Assembly (NCBI RefSeq): GCF_027158485.1
Contig: NZ_JAMKYJ010000006.1
Source: Oxalobacter formigenes
Lineage (GTDB): Bacteria > Pseudomonadota > Gammaproteobacteria > Burkholderiales > Burkholderiaceae_D
DNA: 64,000 nt
Direction: 5' to 3' (one strand)
Shown: positions 34,357-42,768 of the stretch, piece by piece
Layout: the number at the start of each line of letters is the position of its first letter
Position numbering within the stretch: the first letter of the stretch is position 1
The notes under the pieces: generated by a model
The model's input: the letters and a program-made list of their open reading frames with translations, nothing else
Told to the model about the DNA's origin: nothing
Database searches by the model: none
Position numbers and translations under genes: made by a program

Positions 34357-35751
34357 TCATGTTGCCGTATTTGCAAGGTTCAGGGAAATAGAGCCGCCTG
34401 CGGAAGCGTCCGTACTGCCGGTATAGCGTGCATTTCCACTGAAGTTTCCGCTAATGCTGCCCGTCGCATCCGTTACCATATTGCCGGACAGGCTTGAACG
34501 TTCGCTCATGGTCAGCTGAACTTGCCCACCCGTTGTGGCATTCAGATTGCCGGTGCCAACCGCATCGCCACTGTAGGTTTGCTTCACGATACCGGAATCG
34601 CTGGCTGTCGCGTTGCCCGTCACACGGCTTGTATTGTCATAGGCGAGCTGAACCAGCGAACCGGCATTGTCGGAGACGAGATTGCCTGTAAATTGTGAAG
34701 CGCCATTGGCGTTCAGGACGATTTGCCCTTCTTTTTTGGCAACGATGTCTCCAGTGACGTTGTACACTCCTGCAACGGATGTGCCGTCCGCTTTTTCCGA
34801 TGCGATGGAGGAACCGGTACCGGACGAGAAAATGGCATAGCTGCCTTTGGAAGAATCCACGGTGATGGTCGTATCACCGGCCAGGTGGATTTTGCCTCCC
34901 TCAAACGATTGTTTTATGCACGACGCATTTCCCAAAAGACAATTCAGGGTTGATCCCGACCAGACTTCTCCGTCTTCGGCAGCCAGCCCGTGAGCTGTCG
35001 ATCCGGTTGTCGTTATCGTCGTGTTGCCCAGGTAAATCTCGCCGGTCTTGTTGGCGTATACGGCATGGGCGCTGTTACCGGCTGTCTGGATGACACTGCC
35101 GTTTCCAACCGTCACTTCTGCGGATGAAACCTGTGGCATCCCTTCCGTTTCCATAGTGCGGTTGCCTGCGTAGATACCGTATCCCAGACCCTGGGAGGTA
35201 TTTTCACCATTGGCTTGTGTGACAATGGTCGCGTTTTCGCCTAGCGTGATGACATTTTTTCCCCCGTTGCCTGTCTGGTTGGACAAGTTGGCCCGGACAG
35301 CGACACCGCTCGTTGTCGTGATGTTTGCGCGATCGCCGACAACCAGATTCGAAGCGCCTGTCACGGCCAGATTGAGTCCGTCAGCTGAATAGCCGGTTGT
35401 GACAATAGTCAGGTCGTCACCGATCGTCAGGTTATTGCTTGAGCGCTGCATGAGGGCGTCAGACTGGGAACCGGTTGTGTTGACCGTGACTTTGTTCAAG
35501 GTGCCACCCTGGTTATACATGCCATAACCGGTCAAGGGAGTAAGGCTCATGTTCTGGGTCGTATTGATTTCCACTTCATCGTACTGTCCCGGATTGCCGC
35601 AATAATAAAGTGTGTTATCTGTTGTCAGTTTCGATCCGGACGGTGTGCATACGGCAAGCGCCGGACCTGCGAGACAAAAACCAAAGCCGAATGCCATTGC
35701 CAGTTGCCTGCATAAAACAATCGGAAAAACGGTTACCGTTTCTTTCTTCAT
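34357..35751 (-). CDS. Autotransporter passenger half
   Basis: 464 residues. A signal peptide (the start KKETVTVFPIVLCRQLAMAF and a hydrophobic run ending GPALA) is followed by a repetitive beta-helix passenger rich in Thr, Gly and Asn (ITTTGSTAHGLAAEDGEV, NVTGDIVAKKEGQIVLN). It stops at 34357 on a TGA that lies in frame with the barrel half. Autotransporters often have a TW motif at this junction (TATWQMTNSS-type), so the TGA is most simply a TGG to TGA mutation. The protein would be adhesin- or AIDA-like on the surface if intact. Confidence 0.8.
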   Translation of the reverse strand: MKKETVTVFPIVLCRQLAMAFGFGFCLAGPALAVCTPSGSKLTTDNTLYYCGNPGQYDEVEINTTQNMSLTPLTGYGMYNQGGTLNKVTVNTTGSQSDALMQRSSNNLTIGDDLTIVTTGYSADGLNLAVTGASNLVVGDRANITTTSGVAVRANLSNQTGNGGKNVITLGENATIVTQANGENTSQGLGYGIYAGNRTMETEGMPQVSSAEVTVGNGSVIQTAGNSAHAVYANKTGEIYLGNTTITTTGSTAHGLAAEDGEVWSGSTLNCLLGNASCIKQSFEGGKIHLAGDTTITVDSSKGSYAIFSSGTGSSIASEKADGTSVAGVYNVTGDIVAKKEGQIVLNANGASQFTGNLVSDNAGSLVQLAYDNTSRVTGNATASDSGIVKQTYSGDAVGTGNLNATTGGQVQLTMSERSSLSGNMVTDATGSISGNFSGNARYTGSTDASAGGSISLNLANTAT

Positions 35752-35851
35752 ACTTCTCCTTTAATTGAATTCCCCTCTGAGCCGCATACTGAAACCAGTC
35801 ATTCAGGTTTTATGTTTTTATAAATAAAATCGGCATTTCTTTAAAAATATT

Positions 35852-35865
35852 GATTGCATGCAATC
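35852..35865. promoter_or_regulatory. Palindrome GATTGCATGCAATC
   Basis: Perfect 14-bp palindrome 100 bases upstream of the autotransporter start. A related palindrome TTTGCATGCAAA lies at 35932-35943, 79 bases away centre to centre. The pair could bind a dimeric regulator. Confidence 0.5.
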
Positions 35866-35931
35866 TTTTAAAAACCCGCGTGTTCTTTCTGTATCACTGA
35901 ATATCCAAAAAAGAATTTTTCAAGAAAATAG

Positions 35932-35943
35932 TTTGCATGCAAA
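35932..35943. promoter_or_regulatory. Palindrome TTTGCATGCAAA
   Basis: Perfect 12-bp palindrome sharing the TTGCATGCAA core with 35852-35865. Confidence 0.5.
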
Positions 35944-36626
35944 TCAATTTCACGAATTTTATCATTAAATGTTAAATATCAAATCAATGTTACATTTTTT
36001 GATATATAAGACGTTTAAACAATTAATAGACGAAACCCAAATTAAGCGAACTGGAGAATAATAAAAACAAACAGAATGCATCAGCTTTAAGTAACTGATT
36101 TCAAATGAAAATAATTTACACACATAAAAATTTCCTTTATTTCGATTCACAGTATTATTTCTGTTGAAACAATAGGAAAAATGTATAAAGCGATGTTGTA
36201 AATTTACAGTGGAGATTATTTATATTTCTTTATAGAAATAAATAAATATTACTTGCGGGATATGTTTTTTAATATTTATGACAAAAACATAATGTCTATA
36301 AATCAAATATTGATTTCAGGAAATGAAATTTGAAGGAATATGTAAAAACCTTTCAGGTTTTCAATAATGGATTTATATCGTCTCTTTATTAACGAATGGT
36401 TTTCTATGTTATAAAAAATGTTTTCTTTAAAAAACATTTCAAACAGGAAACCTGTTTAAAAAGTCCGCGTCTTTTTTTAAACAAGCTGATTTAAAAAATC
36501 ATCATCGATGCCAATAGCTGAGGGAAGACGTTTTTTCCTGTTATATGGTTAGGGTAAAAAAGTGCATGACGATACATGTGCATCAGGATGAACCGGCTTC
36601 AAAACAGGTTTATAATAGGAAGCTGT

Positions 36627-36700
36627 GCGGCGGTAGCTCAATGGCAGAGCCGAAGCTTCCCAAGCTTAAGACGCGGGTTCGATTCCCGTCTGCCGCTCCA
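36627..36700 (+). tRNA. tRNA-Gly (anticodon CCC)
   Basis: 74 bases with CCA encoded. GCGGCGG pairs with CTGCCGC (one G-U), the anticodon loop is TTCCCAA giving CCC, and the T arm is CGGGTTCGATTCCCG. Confidence 0.95.
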
Positions 36701-36940
36701 TTTCTGTCACTGTCCGCAATCAATGCCCTGACCGGCCAGTGTTCCTGAAACGCCAGCTCGTCATGCAACGCGTCTCCCCTCATCCGCTTCCATCGAATGC
36801 ACCTGTCCTCAAAATGGGGAAAAGACCGTTCTGGGTCATGTGTTTTGTTTCCTGAAGCAGGAAAAAAGGTTTTATTGACGTTTTTTGCCCTGAAGAAATA
36901 CCAATAAAATATGGACGTGGCTTTATCGGATTGATAAAAT

Positions 36941-37068
36941 GCGCGCAGTCTCCTTGGGGAGTAGCCTGCTTCGCTTGCACGAAGCGCTTATGTCAACATA
37001 TTCAGCCCTCCCGGCTGTGGTATAAGCGACCATCCGGTTTGGCGAGACCAGCGAGCGGTTCATGTTTT
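36941..37068 (+). promoter_or_regulatory. yybP-ykoY manganese riboswitch
   Basis: TTGGGGAGTAGCC is followed by a GCTTCG...CGAAGC stem, GTCAACATATTC, a GGGAGGGC-type complement (CCCTCCC), and TTTGGCGAGACC. This order is the yybP-ykoY (mntP) Mn2+-sensing RNA. It lies 50 bases before mntP, so manganese should induce the efflux gene. Ends are approximate. Confidence 0.85.
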
Positions 37069-37121
37069 CCCGGTCGGGCGCATGGATTGCTTGTCTGTTG
37101 CGTCCCGGCCGCTGTATCACG

Positions 37122-37697
37122 ATGAATCCGATTTCCATTTTCATGCTCGGCATGGCCATGTCCACCGATGCATTCGCGGCCGCCCTCGGCAAGGGCGCAG
37201 GCATGCTCAAACCCCGTTTCAATGAGGCTCTTCGCATAGGGTTCATTTTCGGCTTTGTAGAAATGCTGACCCCCATCATCGGCTGGTTTCTGGGATCGGC
37301 CGCCGCGCGTTATATCGACAGCATCGACCATTGGGTGGCCTTCATTTTGCTGGCCGGTTTGGGCTGCCACATGATTTACGGCTCCTTTCAGGATGAACCG
37401 CAAGAAAAGGAAACCTCGCGGAAAAACGGGATTTTTTCGATTGCCCTGACCGGTCTGGCAACCAGTATCGACGCGCTGGCGGTCGGCGTCGGGTTGGCCT
37501 TGATCGACGTGAATATCGTTCTGGTCGCCATCGTGATCGGTTTATGTACCTGGACGATGGTCACGATCGGGATCATGATGGGACGCATTCTGGGCAAAAT
37601 GGTCGGAAAACGTGCGGAAATGATCGGAGGCTTTGTACTGATTGTCGTGGGCACCAGTATTCTTTGCGAACATATCGGTTCTTCCCCTGGCTTGTGA
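37122..37697 (+). CDS. mntP: Manganese efflux pump MntP
   Basis: 191 residues with six membrane helices. The start MNPISIFMLGMAMSTDAFAAALGKG and the repeated LATSIDALAVGVGLA (second half) are the paired SxDA motifs of MntP. The riboswitch directly upstream supports Mn2+ as substrate. The ATG at 37122 is chosen because it begins the conserved sequence; an upstream ATG at 37062 lies in the riboswitch end. Confidence 0.95.
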   Translation: MNPISIFMLGMAMSTDAFAAALGKGAGMLKPRFNEALRIGFIFGFVEMLTPIIGWFLGSAAARYIDSIDHWVAFILLAGLGCHMIYGSFQDEPQEKETSRKNGIFSIALTGLATSIDALAVGVGLALIDVNIVLVAIVIGLCTWTMVTIGIMMGRILGKMVGKRAEMIGGFVLIVVGTSILCEHIGSSPGL

Positions 37698-38011
37698 GGC
37701 TTCCTTCATCGTGCCAGGCACATGCACGTTACTGTACCCACTTGCACGGGAATGGATCGGACTATTTGTCTGATTTCGGAAAAAACGATTTTAAAATCAG
37801 TTATATCCTGTATAAAAATTTTTGATATTGCCGATTCTGAAAAACTTGAATTCTTCCCTGAATGAATAAGGTCAATATGTCATCGGGAACGTAAGTGTTT
37901 TTTCCATTTTCTGTCTGGATTATAATAATCGGCTTGCAAAAGGCAATATTCAAACCCGCCTTTTAAAGGGTTTTCAAAACAATAAACGGAAAGTTTTAAA
38001 GGCACAGTAAA
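37698..38011. other. Intergenic region, nothing recognised
   Basis: About 310 bases, AT-rich in the second half, with no gene or strong hairpin that I can support. Confidence 0.4.
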
Positions 38012-38503
38012 ATGGGAATCATTGCGAGAAAGTTCAACCCTGACGACATTGAAAGCGCCATCGATATCTGGAATGAAATTGTGGAAGACGGCATCGCCTT
38101 TCCGCAAATGGAACAACTGGACAAACAGGCCGGACTGGATTTTTTCCTCTCCCAATCCCATACAGGCGTGGCAATCGAGGAAGACACAGGCAAAATGGTC
38201 GGCCTGTACATCCTGCATCCCAACAACGTCGGACGTTGCGGGCATATCTGCAATACCAGTTATGCCGTGAAAGGCAGTGAACGCGGCAAGCGTATCGGCG
38301 AAATTCTGGTGAAAGACAGTATGGAACAGGGCAAAAAACTCGGTTTCAGGATTTTGCAATTCAATGCCGTGGTCAGCACCAATGAACCGGCTCTGCGTCT
38401 GTATAAAAAACTGGGCTTTACACAACTGGGCATTATTCCGGGAGGCTTCCTGATGAAAGACGGGCATTATCAGGACATTATTCCGCATTATCACGTTTTA
38501 TAA
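38012..38503 (+). CDS. GNAT-family N-acetyltransferase
   Basis: 163 residues. The acetyl-CoA loop is visible as VKGSERGKRIGEILVKDSMEQGKKLGF, with the expected R/Q-x-x-G-x-G/A spacing, followed by ILQFNAVVSTNEPALRLYKKLGF. A substrate cannot be set. It stands between mntP and a convergent cluster and ends before a terminator. The ATG is the first in the frame. Confidence 0.85.
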   Translation: MGIIARKFNPDDIESAIDIWNEIVEDGIAFPQMEQLDKQAGLDFFLSQSHTGVAIEEDTGKMVGLYILHPNNVGRCGHICNTSYAVKGSERGKRIGEILVKDSMEQGKKLGFRILQFNAVVSTNEPALRLYKKLGFTQLGIIPGGFLMKDGHYQDIIPHYHVL

Positions 38504-38610
38504 AAAACCATTTATAAACAATGATTTTTTATAAATGATGATTCTGATTTTTACAGTGGATTGATTCAGGCATTTCATCCTTCTTTTTAAAAGTCACTAA
38601 TCATTCAAAC

Positions 38611-38643
38611 AAAAAACCGGCTGTCTATTCACGCCGGTTTTTT
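38611..38643. terminator. Bidirectional terminator
   Basis: AAAAAACCGGC and GCCGGTTTTTT pair across a TGTCTATTCAC loop. It serves the acetyltransferase and the minus-strand genes ending near 38664. Confidence 0.8.
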
Positions 38644-38663
38644 ATTTTTTCATTCGAATGAAA

Positions 38664-38904
38664 TCAGTTGCCTAACTTGTATTTGATCCAGTCGAATATC
38701 GTCCAGCTTGAGGGATCGACTTCGTGCGTTCTGGCTCTGGTCTCTTTGGCCCTCTTCTGCCAGTAGTCCCATTTCACCGGGCTTTTTTCCAGCCCATAGT
38801 TCCCGTTCGGGTAGGCTTTGGCAAGCACATCCATCGCGAGAGCATGTTTTATACGTTTTTTTAATGTAGAGCGCTTTTGTTCTGCTTGCAATCGATTCCG
38901 GCAT
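38664..38904 (-). pseudogene. Small gene with a homopolymer frameshift
   Basis: Starting at ATG 38904, five bases after the stop of the gene at 38909, the first frame gives MPESIASRTKALYIKK and then low-quality sequence. Removing one base of a run of seven A residues restores a good frame: KRIKHALAMDVLAKAYPNG, YGLEKSPVKWDYWQKRAKE, and an end at IFDWIKYKLGN. The span is 241 bases, one more than a multiple of three. I interpret this as slippage in the A7 run (mutation, phase variation or sequence error). The product is small and basic; no family is recognised. Confidence 0.55.
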
Positions 38905-38908
38905 TTTT

Positions 38909-40443
38909 TTATTTTCTCTCATTCTGGTTTTTATTCTCATTCAACATCCACCCATCCACCATCGAATTGAACCGCTTCTTCAGTGCATCGCCCAGTTGTT
39001 CGATGAAGACGCCTCCCTTGCCTGCTGTTTTTATCAGGCCTTTCATCTGGCCGTCTATCGCTTTTCCTCCCACGGCTTTGATGCTCGCTATTTTGAAGGC
39101 CAGCTCCCAGTCATGGGTTCCTTTTTCCTTCACGATGCTGGCGTTGGCTTCGGCAAGGTTGATGCTGAAGTCTTTGACCATTTTGAACGCTGTCATGCCT
39201 GCTCCTGTCATGGCGGCTCCAGCCATGAGGGACGCTCCCGGTATGGATACGGCTGCGTACGGCCCTTTTTCTCCCAGCACTTCGTATCCGAATCGGGTGA
39301 GGTTTTCGACTGTTTTGGCATCGTCTCCGGCGACGATTGATTTGTTGAGTTTTTCGATGGTGACGCTGTTTTTCAGCCAGGTCTCGCTTTTTTTGATGAA
39401 ATCGAAAAGGTTTTCATCGACGTTTTTGGTAATGGACGGGTTGATGGGCTTGCCGCCGTTTGCTGTTGCCAGGGCGTGGTCTGCGAGTGAGACGAGAGCC
39501 ATTCCCAGTTTTGCAGGTTCGGTGATGTATTCGTTGAGAAAGGCGTCGCTGACGATCTGGTACTTTTCTTTCCCGTTGACGTCGGTTTTGATGGGTTCAG
39601 CGGCGGCCTCGGCCAGTTTCTGGCTGGCGGGATGCCCGAGGATGGCCTGATAGGTGGGCTGATAATCCTGTCGGGAATGGGTGACGGGGTTTGGCATGGC
39701 ATTTCTGGCGACGTCGGCTATCCAGTTCAACAGGTGGTTCCCGTTTCCGGTTTCCTGTTGCCGGCGGGTGATGTCAGCGGTTTTTTCGACGAGTTCTCCA
39801 GTAGCCCGGTTGACTCCCTGCTGGATCGGTACGAAGGCGTTGGGGTATTTTCCTTCGGGATCGGATTACGCGGCGATATTGTCGGCGTTTTCGTTCTCGC
39901 CTATCTGGTTCGCGTATGTCTGGACGCTGTTTTGCGGAGTGTTTTCCTGTTTCTGGTTTTGGACGGATTCCTGTTGATTGGCCTGATTCCGGTTTTTGAG
40001 GTTTTCAAGGTTTTTTGCCGTATAAGGATCGTGAATTCCAATCGTGCCACTCCCGTCTTTATTCGTCCGGAAAGTTCCGGTCTTGTCTTCTTCCGTCTGG
40101 CTGTTGCCCACCCCTCTGATCTCGATTTGCAAAGGAGGGTCTTGTTCTTGCTGTGCTTGTTTGTTTTGTTCTGCCTGCCGGGTATTTCCCGCTTGTATCC
40201 GGGCAAGGACTTCGCGTCCGAAGTTCAGGGCTGTCTGTTCTGTTTTCAGGACAGGCTCTGTCCTGATTTCCGGTCCCGTCCATTATTTTGTGCTGCCAGT
40301 CTTTTTTCTTCTTCGCTCAGTGTGATGTCAGGCATTTTGTAGCCAAAGGCTTTTTCGAATTCGTCTGCCCTGATCGGTTGCCCGATCATGGCAAAGCCTT
40401 TCGGTACGGACGACATGGCACTCCCTGTCCAGTCTTTTTCCAA
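38909..40443 (-). pseudogene. Decayed phage-like gene (frameshift plus stop)
   Basis: Three frames join into one gene of about 510 codons. 40443-40246 begins MEKDWTGSAMSSVPKGFAM and runs to ...RDRKSGQSLS-stop, but another frame continues with good protein from about 40270: EIRTEPVLKTEQTALNFG... then GVGNSQTEEDKTGTF. That frame meets an in-frame TAA at 39866 (NADNIAA-stop-SDPEGKYPNAFVP), after which NWIADVARNAMPNPV and a helical domain of 270 residues run to 38909. Gly/Ala-rich segments (ASLMAGAAMTGAGMTAF) suggest a phage virion or effector origin. It is probably inactive. Confidence 0.65.
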
Positions 40444-40521
40444 TTTTCAGCTCCTGTTTTTTTGTCTGTTTTGTCATGTCACGATGTGACTTTTGCTTCA
40501 GACTGTACACTTGATACACTT

Positions 40522-40662
40522 TTCGGTCAGCCTGTCTGTACGGGCTTGTGTAAAAAAACAAATGCCATGGCTGACCGAAGAGAAAAACCGTCCTAAACTG
40601 TGGGCGACGGGCGCTTTTGCGCCCTTTTTTTGTTTTCAGGCCTCTCCCTTGTCGGGGAGGTC
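40522..40662 (+). promoter_or_regulatory. Divergent control region with tail-gene leader, copy 4
   Basis: GGCTGACCGAAG at 40569-40580 points toward the tail gene at 40683; an inverted copy (TTCGGTCAGCC, 40522-40532) points toward the decayed gene at 40443. Downstream of the plus copy are hairpin GGGCGCTTTTGCGCCC with a T-run (40609-40624) and hairpin CCTC...GAGG with seven T residues (40639-40662), ending 20 bases before the ATG at 40683. Confidence 0.65.
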
Positions 40663-40682
40663 TTTTTTTATGGAGAAACGAT

Positions 40683-41840
40683 ATGACGAAATTACCGCAG
40701 AAGGATCTTCTGTCCGGCTCGAAAACACCACGGACAACGACGGGGGAGATGAAAACCGCTTTGGGCAAGTTGCGCGATTTTCTCTCGGAGCTTTTCGGGG
40801 AGGACAGTTCTGACAAGGAAGGGGCCAGACAAACGCTCGGGATTGATTTGTCTTCTCTGGCATCGAAACCGGATGTCGAAAAGGCTTTGCTCTTTAAAGC
40901 CGATCGGGCCGGGGTGGATCAAGCCTTGTCGGAGAAGGTGGACAGGGATGAGTTGAATGCCCTTGAAGAGGCGATTGCCAAACGGGGGACGCCGGTCGGC
41001 TCGATTGAGTTTTTTGCGATGGCGTCTCCTCCGGCAGGATACCTCAAAGCGGATGGGTCGGCGGTGGGAAGGGATACCTGTCCGGATCTGTTTTCCGCGA
41101 TCGGCACGACATTCGGTTCCGGCGATAATGAATCGACGTTCAATCTTCCTGACCTGATCGACCGCTTTGCAGAAGGCAGTTCTACTCCCGGAGTTAAACG
41201 GGAGGCGGGGCTTCCGAATATTGCCGGGGTTGTCGGGCCAATCGATGATTATTCTTCGTCGAATTTAACCGGCAGTTTTTATAATGCCGGTGCGATTGGA
41301 TATGATGCCACTTCCGGAAACACCGGAAATGGCTGGAAATTGGGTTTTGACGCGTCCCGTTCCAATCCAATTTACGGTGCATCCGAAACTGTCCAGCCTC
41401 CTTCCCTGACGCTTCTGCCCTGCATCAAGGCTTTTGACGCCGCAACGAACCCTGGACTGATCGATGTGACTGCACTGGCTGGCGACATGAATGCCAAGCT
41501 GGACAAGTCTGTTGACGGCAAACCTGTCCGGTATGTCACGGATGCTTTCAGCGATGGCACGAACTGGTTCCGCACATGGTCGGATGGCTGGCTTGAACAG
41601 GGAGGAACGTATGATCACGGAAAGAACGAAGCTGCCTGGACAGACACGATAACACTGCCACAGCCATTTGCAAATGCCAGTTACACTGTTTCGCTAACCC
41701 AGCTCGACGCTTCTACACAGACCAATATTGCCGCGCAAAAGAAAACCGGAATGACTTTTGAGATTCTGGCATCGCCAAACTATGGAAACGGGTACACGCA
41801 GCGTTACGCAATGTGGTCGGCAAGTGGTGAGGGTTTATAA
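40683..41840 (+). CDS. Tail-collar/gp53-like tail-fibre protein C
   Basis: 385 residues. The N-terminal module (MTKLPQKDLLSGSKTPRTTT, EMKTALGKLRDFLSELFGED) matches the genes at 7029 and 31646. The tail-collar domain follows (GSIEFFAMASPPAGYLKADG), sharing 218 identical bases with gene B. The C-terminal domain (TWSDGWLEQGGTYDHGKNEA to SGEGL) is different from A and B, consistent with a swapped receptor-binding end. GGAG lies ten bases before the ATG. Its end overlaps the stop of the convergent AraC gene by six bases. Confidence 0.78.
   Translation: MTKLPQKDLLSGSKTPRTTTGEMKTALGKLRDFLSELFGEDSSDKEGARQTLGIDLSSLASKPDVEKALLFKADRAGVDQALSEKVDRDELNALEEAIAKRGTPVGSIEFFAMASPPAGYLKADGSAVGRDTCPDLFSAIGTTFGSGDNESTFNLPDLIDRFAEGSSTPGVKREAGLPNIAGVVGPIDDYSSSNLTGSFYNAGAIGYDATSGNTGNGWKLGFDASRSNPIYGASETVQPPSLTLLPCIKAFDAATNPGLIDVTALAGDMNAKLDKSVDGKPVRYVTDAFSDGTNWFRTWSDGWLEQGGTYDHGKNEAAWTDTITLPQPFANASYTVSLTQLDASTQTNIAAQKKTGMTFEILASPNYGNGYTQRYAMWSASGEGL
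41166..41383 (+). repeat. 218-bp perfect inverted repeat, right arm
   Basis: Identical, by my reading, to the reverse complement of 32094-32311. Recombination between the arms would invert about 9 kb including the autotransporter, tRNA-Gly and mntP. Confidence 0.8.
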
Positions 41841-42632
41841 AAATCCCCGACCCCCGCTTTTTTCCTGAACGTATCGCCCCGGAGACGTTCCAACCGCTTT
41901 TTTGAACATGGTTATGAAGGCAGTGACGGATTCATATCCGAGATCCCAGGCGGTTTTCTCTACGGATGCACCTTCCGTCAACTGCTGGATGGCCATAATG
42001 AGAAGCAGTTGCTGTTTCCAGCGGCCGAATGAGAGGCCGGTTTCCTGTTTGACCAGTCGCTCCAGTGACCGGCGGCTCATCCCGGTGAATTTTGCCCAGT
42101 CCGACAGGGTTTTGTGCACTGAAGGTGTATCGATGATGGCTTCGGCGATGGCTTTCAGGTGTGAATTGCCGGAAATGGGAAGGGAGAGTCCCGAGACCGG
42201 CATGGTCGACAGTTCTTCAAGGAGAACCTGATACAGCAGACGGGCATGGCCGGTAGTCGCTTCGGTTTCCGGCAGGGAAACGATACGCCGGAACAATTCC
42301 GTGACCAGCGGGGTTACAGACAGGGTACAGGTCGTTTCAGGCAGCCGGATTTCTTCCGTTTCAACGAACAGCATGCATACGCCTGAATGGGGACTGATCC
42401 GGTTGCAATGGAAGGTGCCGGGTGGAAGCCATATGGCACATTGTGGCGGGACGAGCCAGATGCCCTTTTCTGTCCTGCATGTCACGTTTCCGGTGAGGGT
42501 CAGGACAATCTGGCCGGTCTTGTGCCGGTGCATGGGCGATTCATATTCACTCTGCGCCGCTTCGAAGCGGGTAACGGCGACAGACGTGAATTTTTCCTGC
42601 GGATAATCGATCAGAAGGTCTCTTAAGGTCAT
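41835..42632 (-). CDS. AraC-family regulator, NimR-like
   Basis: 265 residues. The N-terminal cupin (SPMHRHKTGQIVLTLTGN, GIWLVPPQCAIWLPPGTFH) senses a ligand; the C-terminal 100 residues contain two helix-turn-helix motifs ending DLGYESVTAFITMFKKAVGTSPGRY. It is divergent from the MFS gene at 42769, as in the nimR-nimT pair of Enterobacteria, where NimR controls export of 2-nitroimidazole. The pairing, rather than the ligand, is what the sequence shows. Confidence 0.82.
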   Translation of the reverse strand: MTLRDLLIDYPQEKFTSVAVTRFEAAQSEYESPMHRHKTGQIVLTLTGNVTCRTEKGIWLVPPQCAIWLPPGTFHCNRISPHSGVCMLFVETEEIRLPETTCTLSVTPLVTELFRRIVSLPETEATTGHARLLYQVLLEELSTMPVSGLSLPISGNSHLKAIAEAIIDTPSVHKTLSDWAKFTGMSRRSLERLVKQETGLSFGRWKQQLLLIMAIQQLTEGASVEKTAWDLGYESVTAFITMFKKAVGTSPGRYVQEKSGGRGFL

Positions 42633-42707
42633 TTTGGCGTGATTTGACTATTTATTGGCATCATATCCAAATGCAATCGTAAAGAAAAGCAGGCATAGTG
42701 GCACTCC

Positions 42708-42740
42708 GTTTTGGACTTGCCGGATTGGGATTCCCAAAAC
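42708..42740. promoter_or_regulatory. Inverted repeat in the divergent regulator-exporter spacer
   Basis: GTTTTGG and CCAAAAC lie in opposite orientation with 19 bases between them, in the 136-base spacer. This is a candidate operator for the AraC-family regulator. Confidence 0.4.
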
Positions 42741-42768
42741 GTTTTTGACACGATTGATGAGGTTTGCC

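Larger units (their letters stand above)
35752..36626. other. AT-rich intergenic region upstream of the autotransporter
   Basis: About 870 bases, clearly more AT-rich than its neighbours, with no convincing gene (the small minus frame at 35965-36150 is not supported). It contains two palindromes described separately and ends near tRNA-Gly. I suspect a horizontally acquired or regulator-bound control region. Confidence 0.5.

Noticed and set aside
35752..36540. AT-rich region considered as a replication origin
   Set aside because: No DnaA boxes, iterons or replication genes; better explained as an acquired promoter region.
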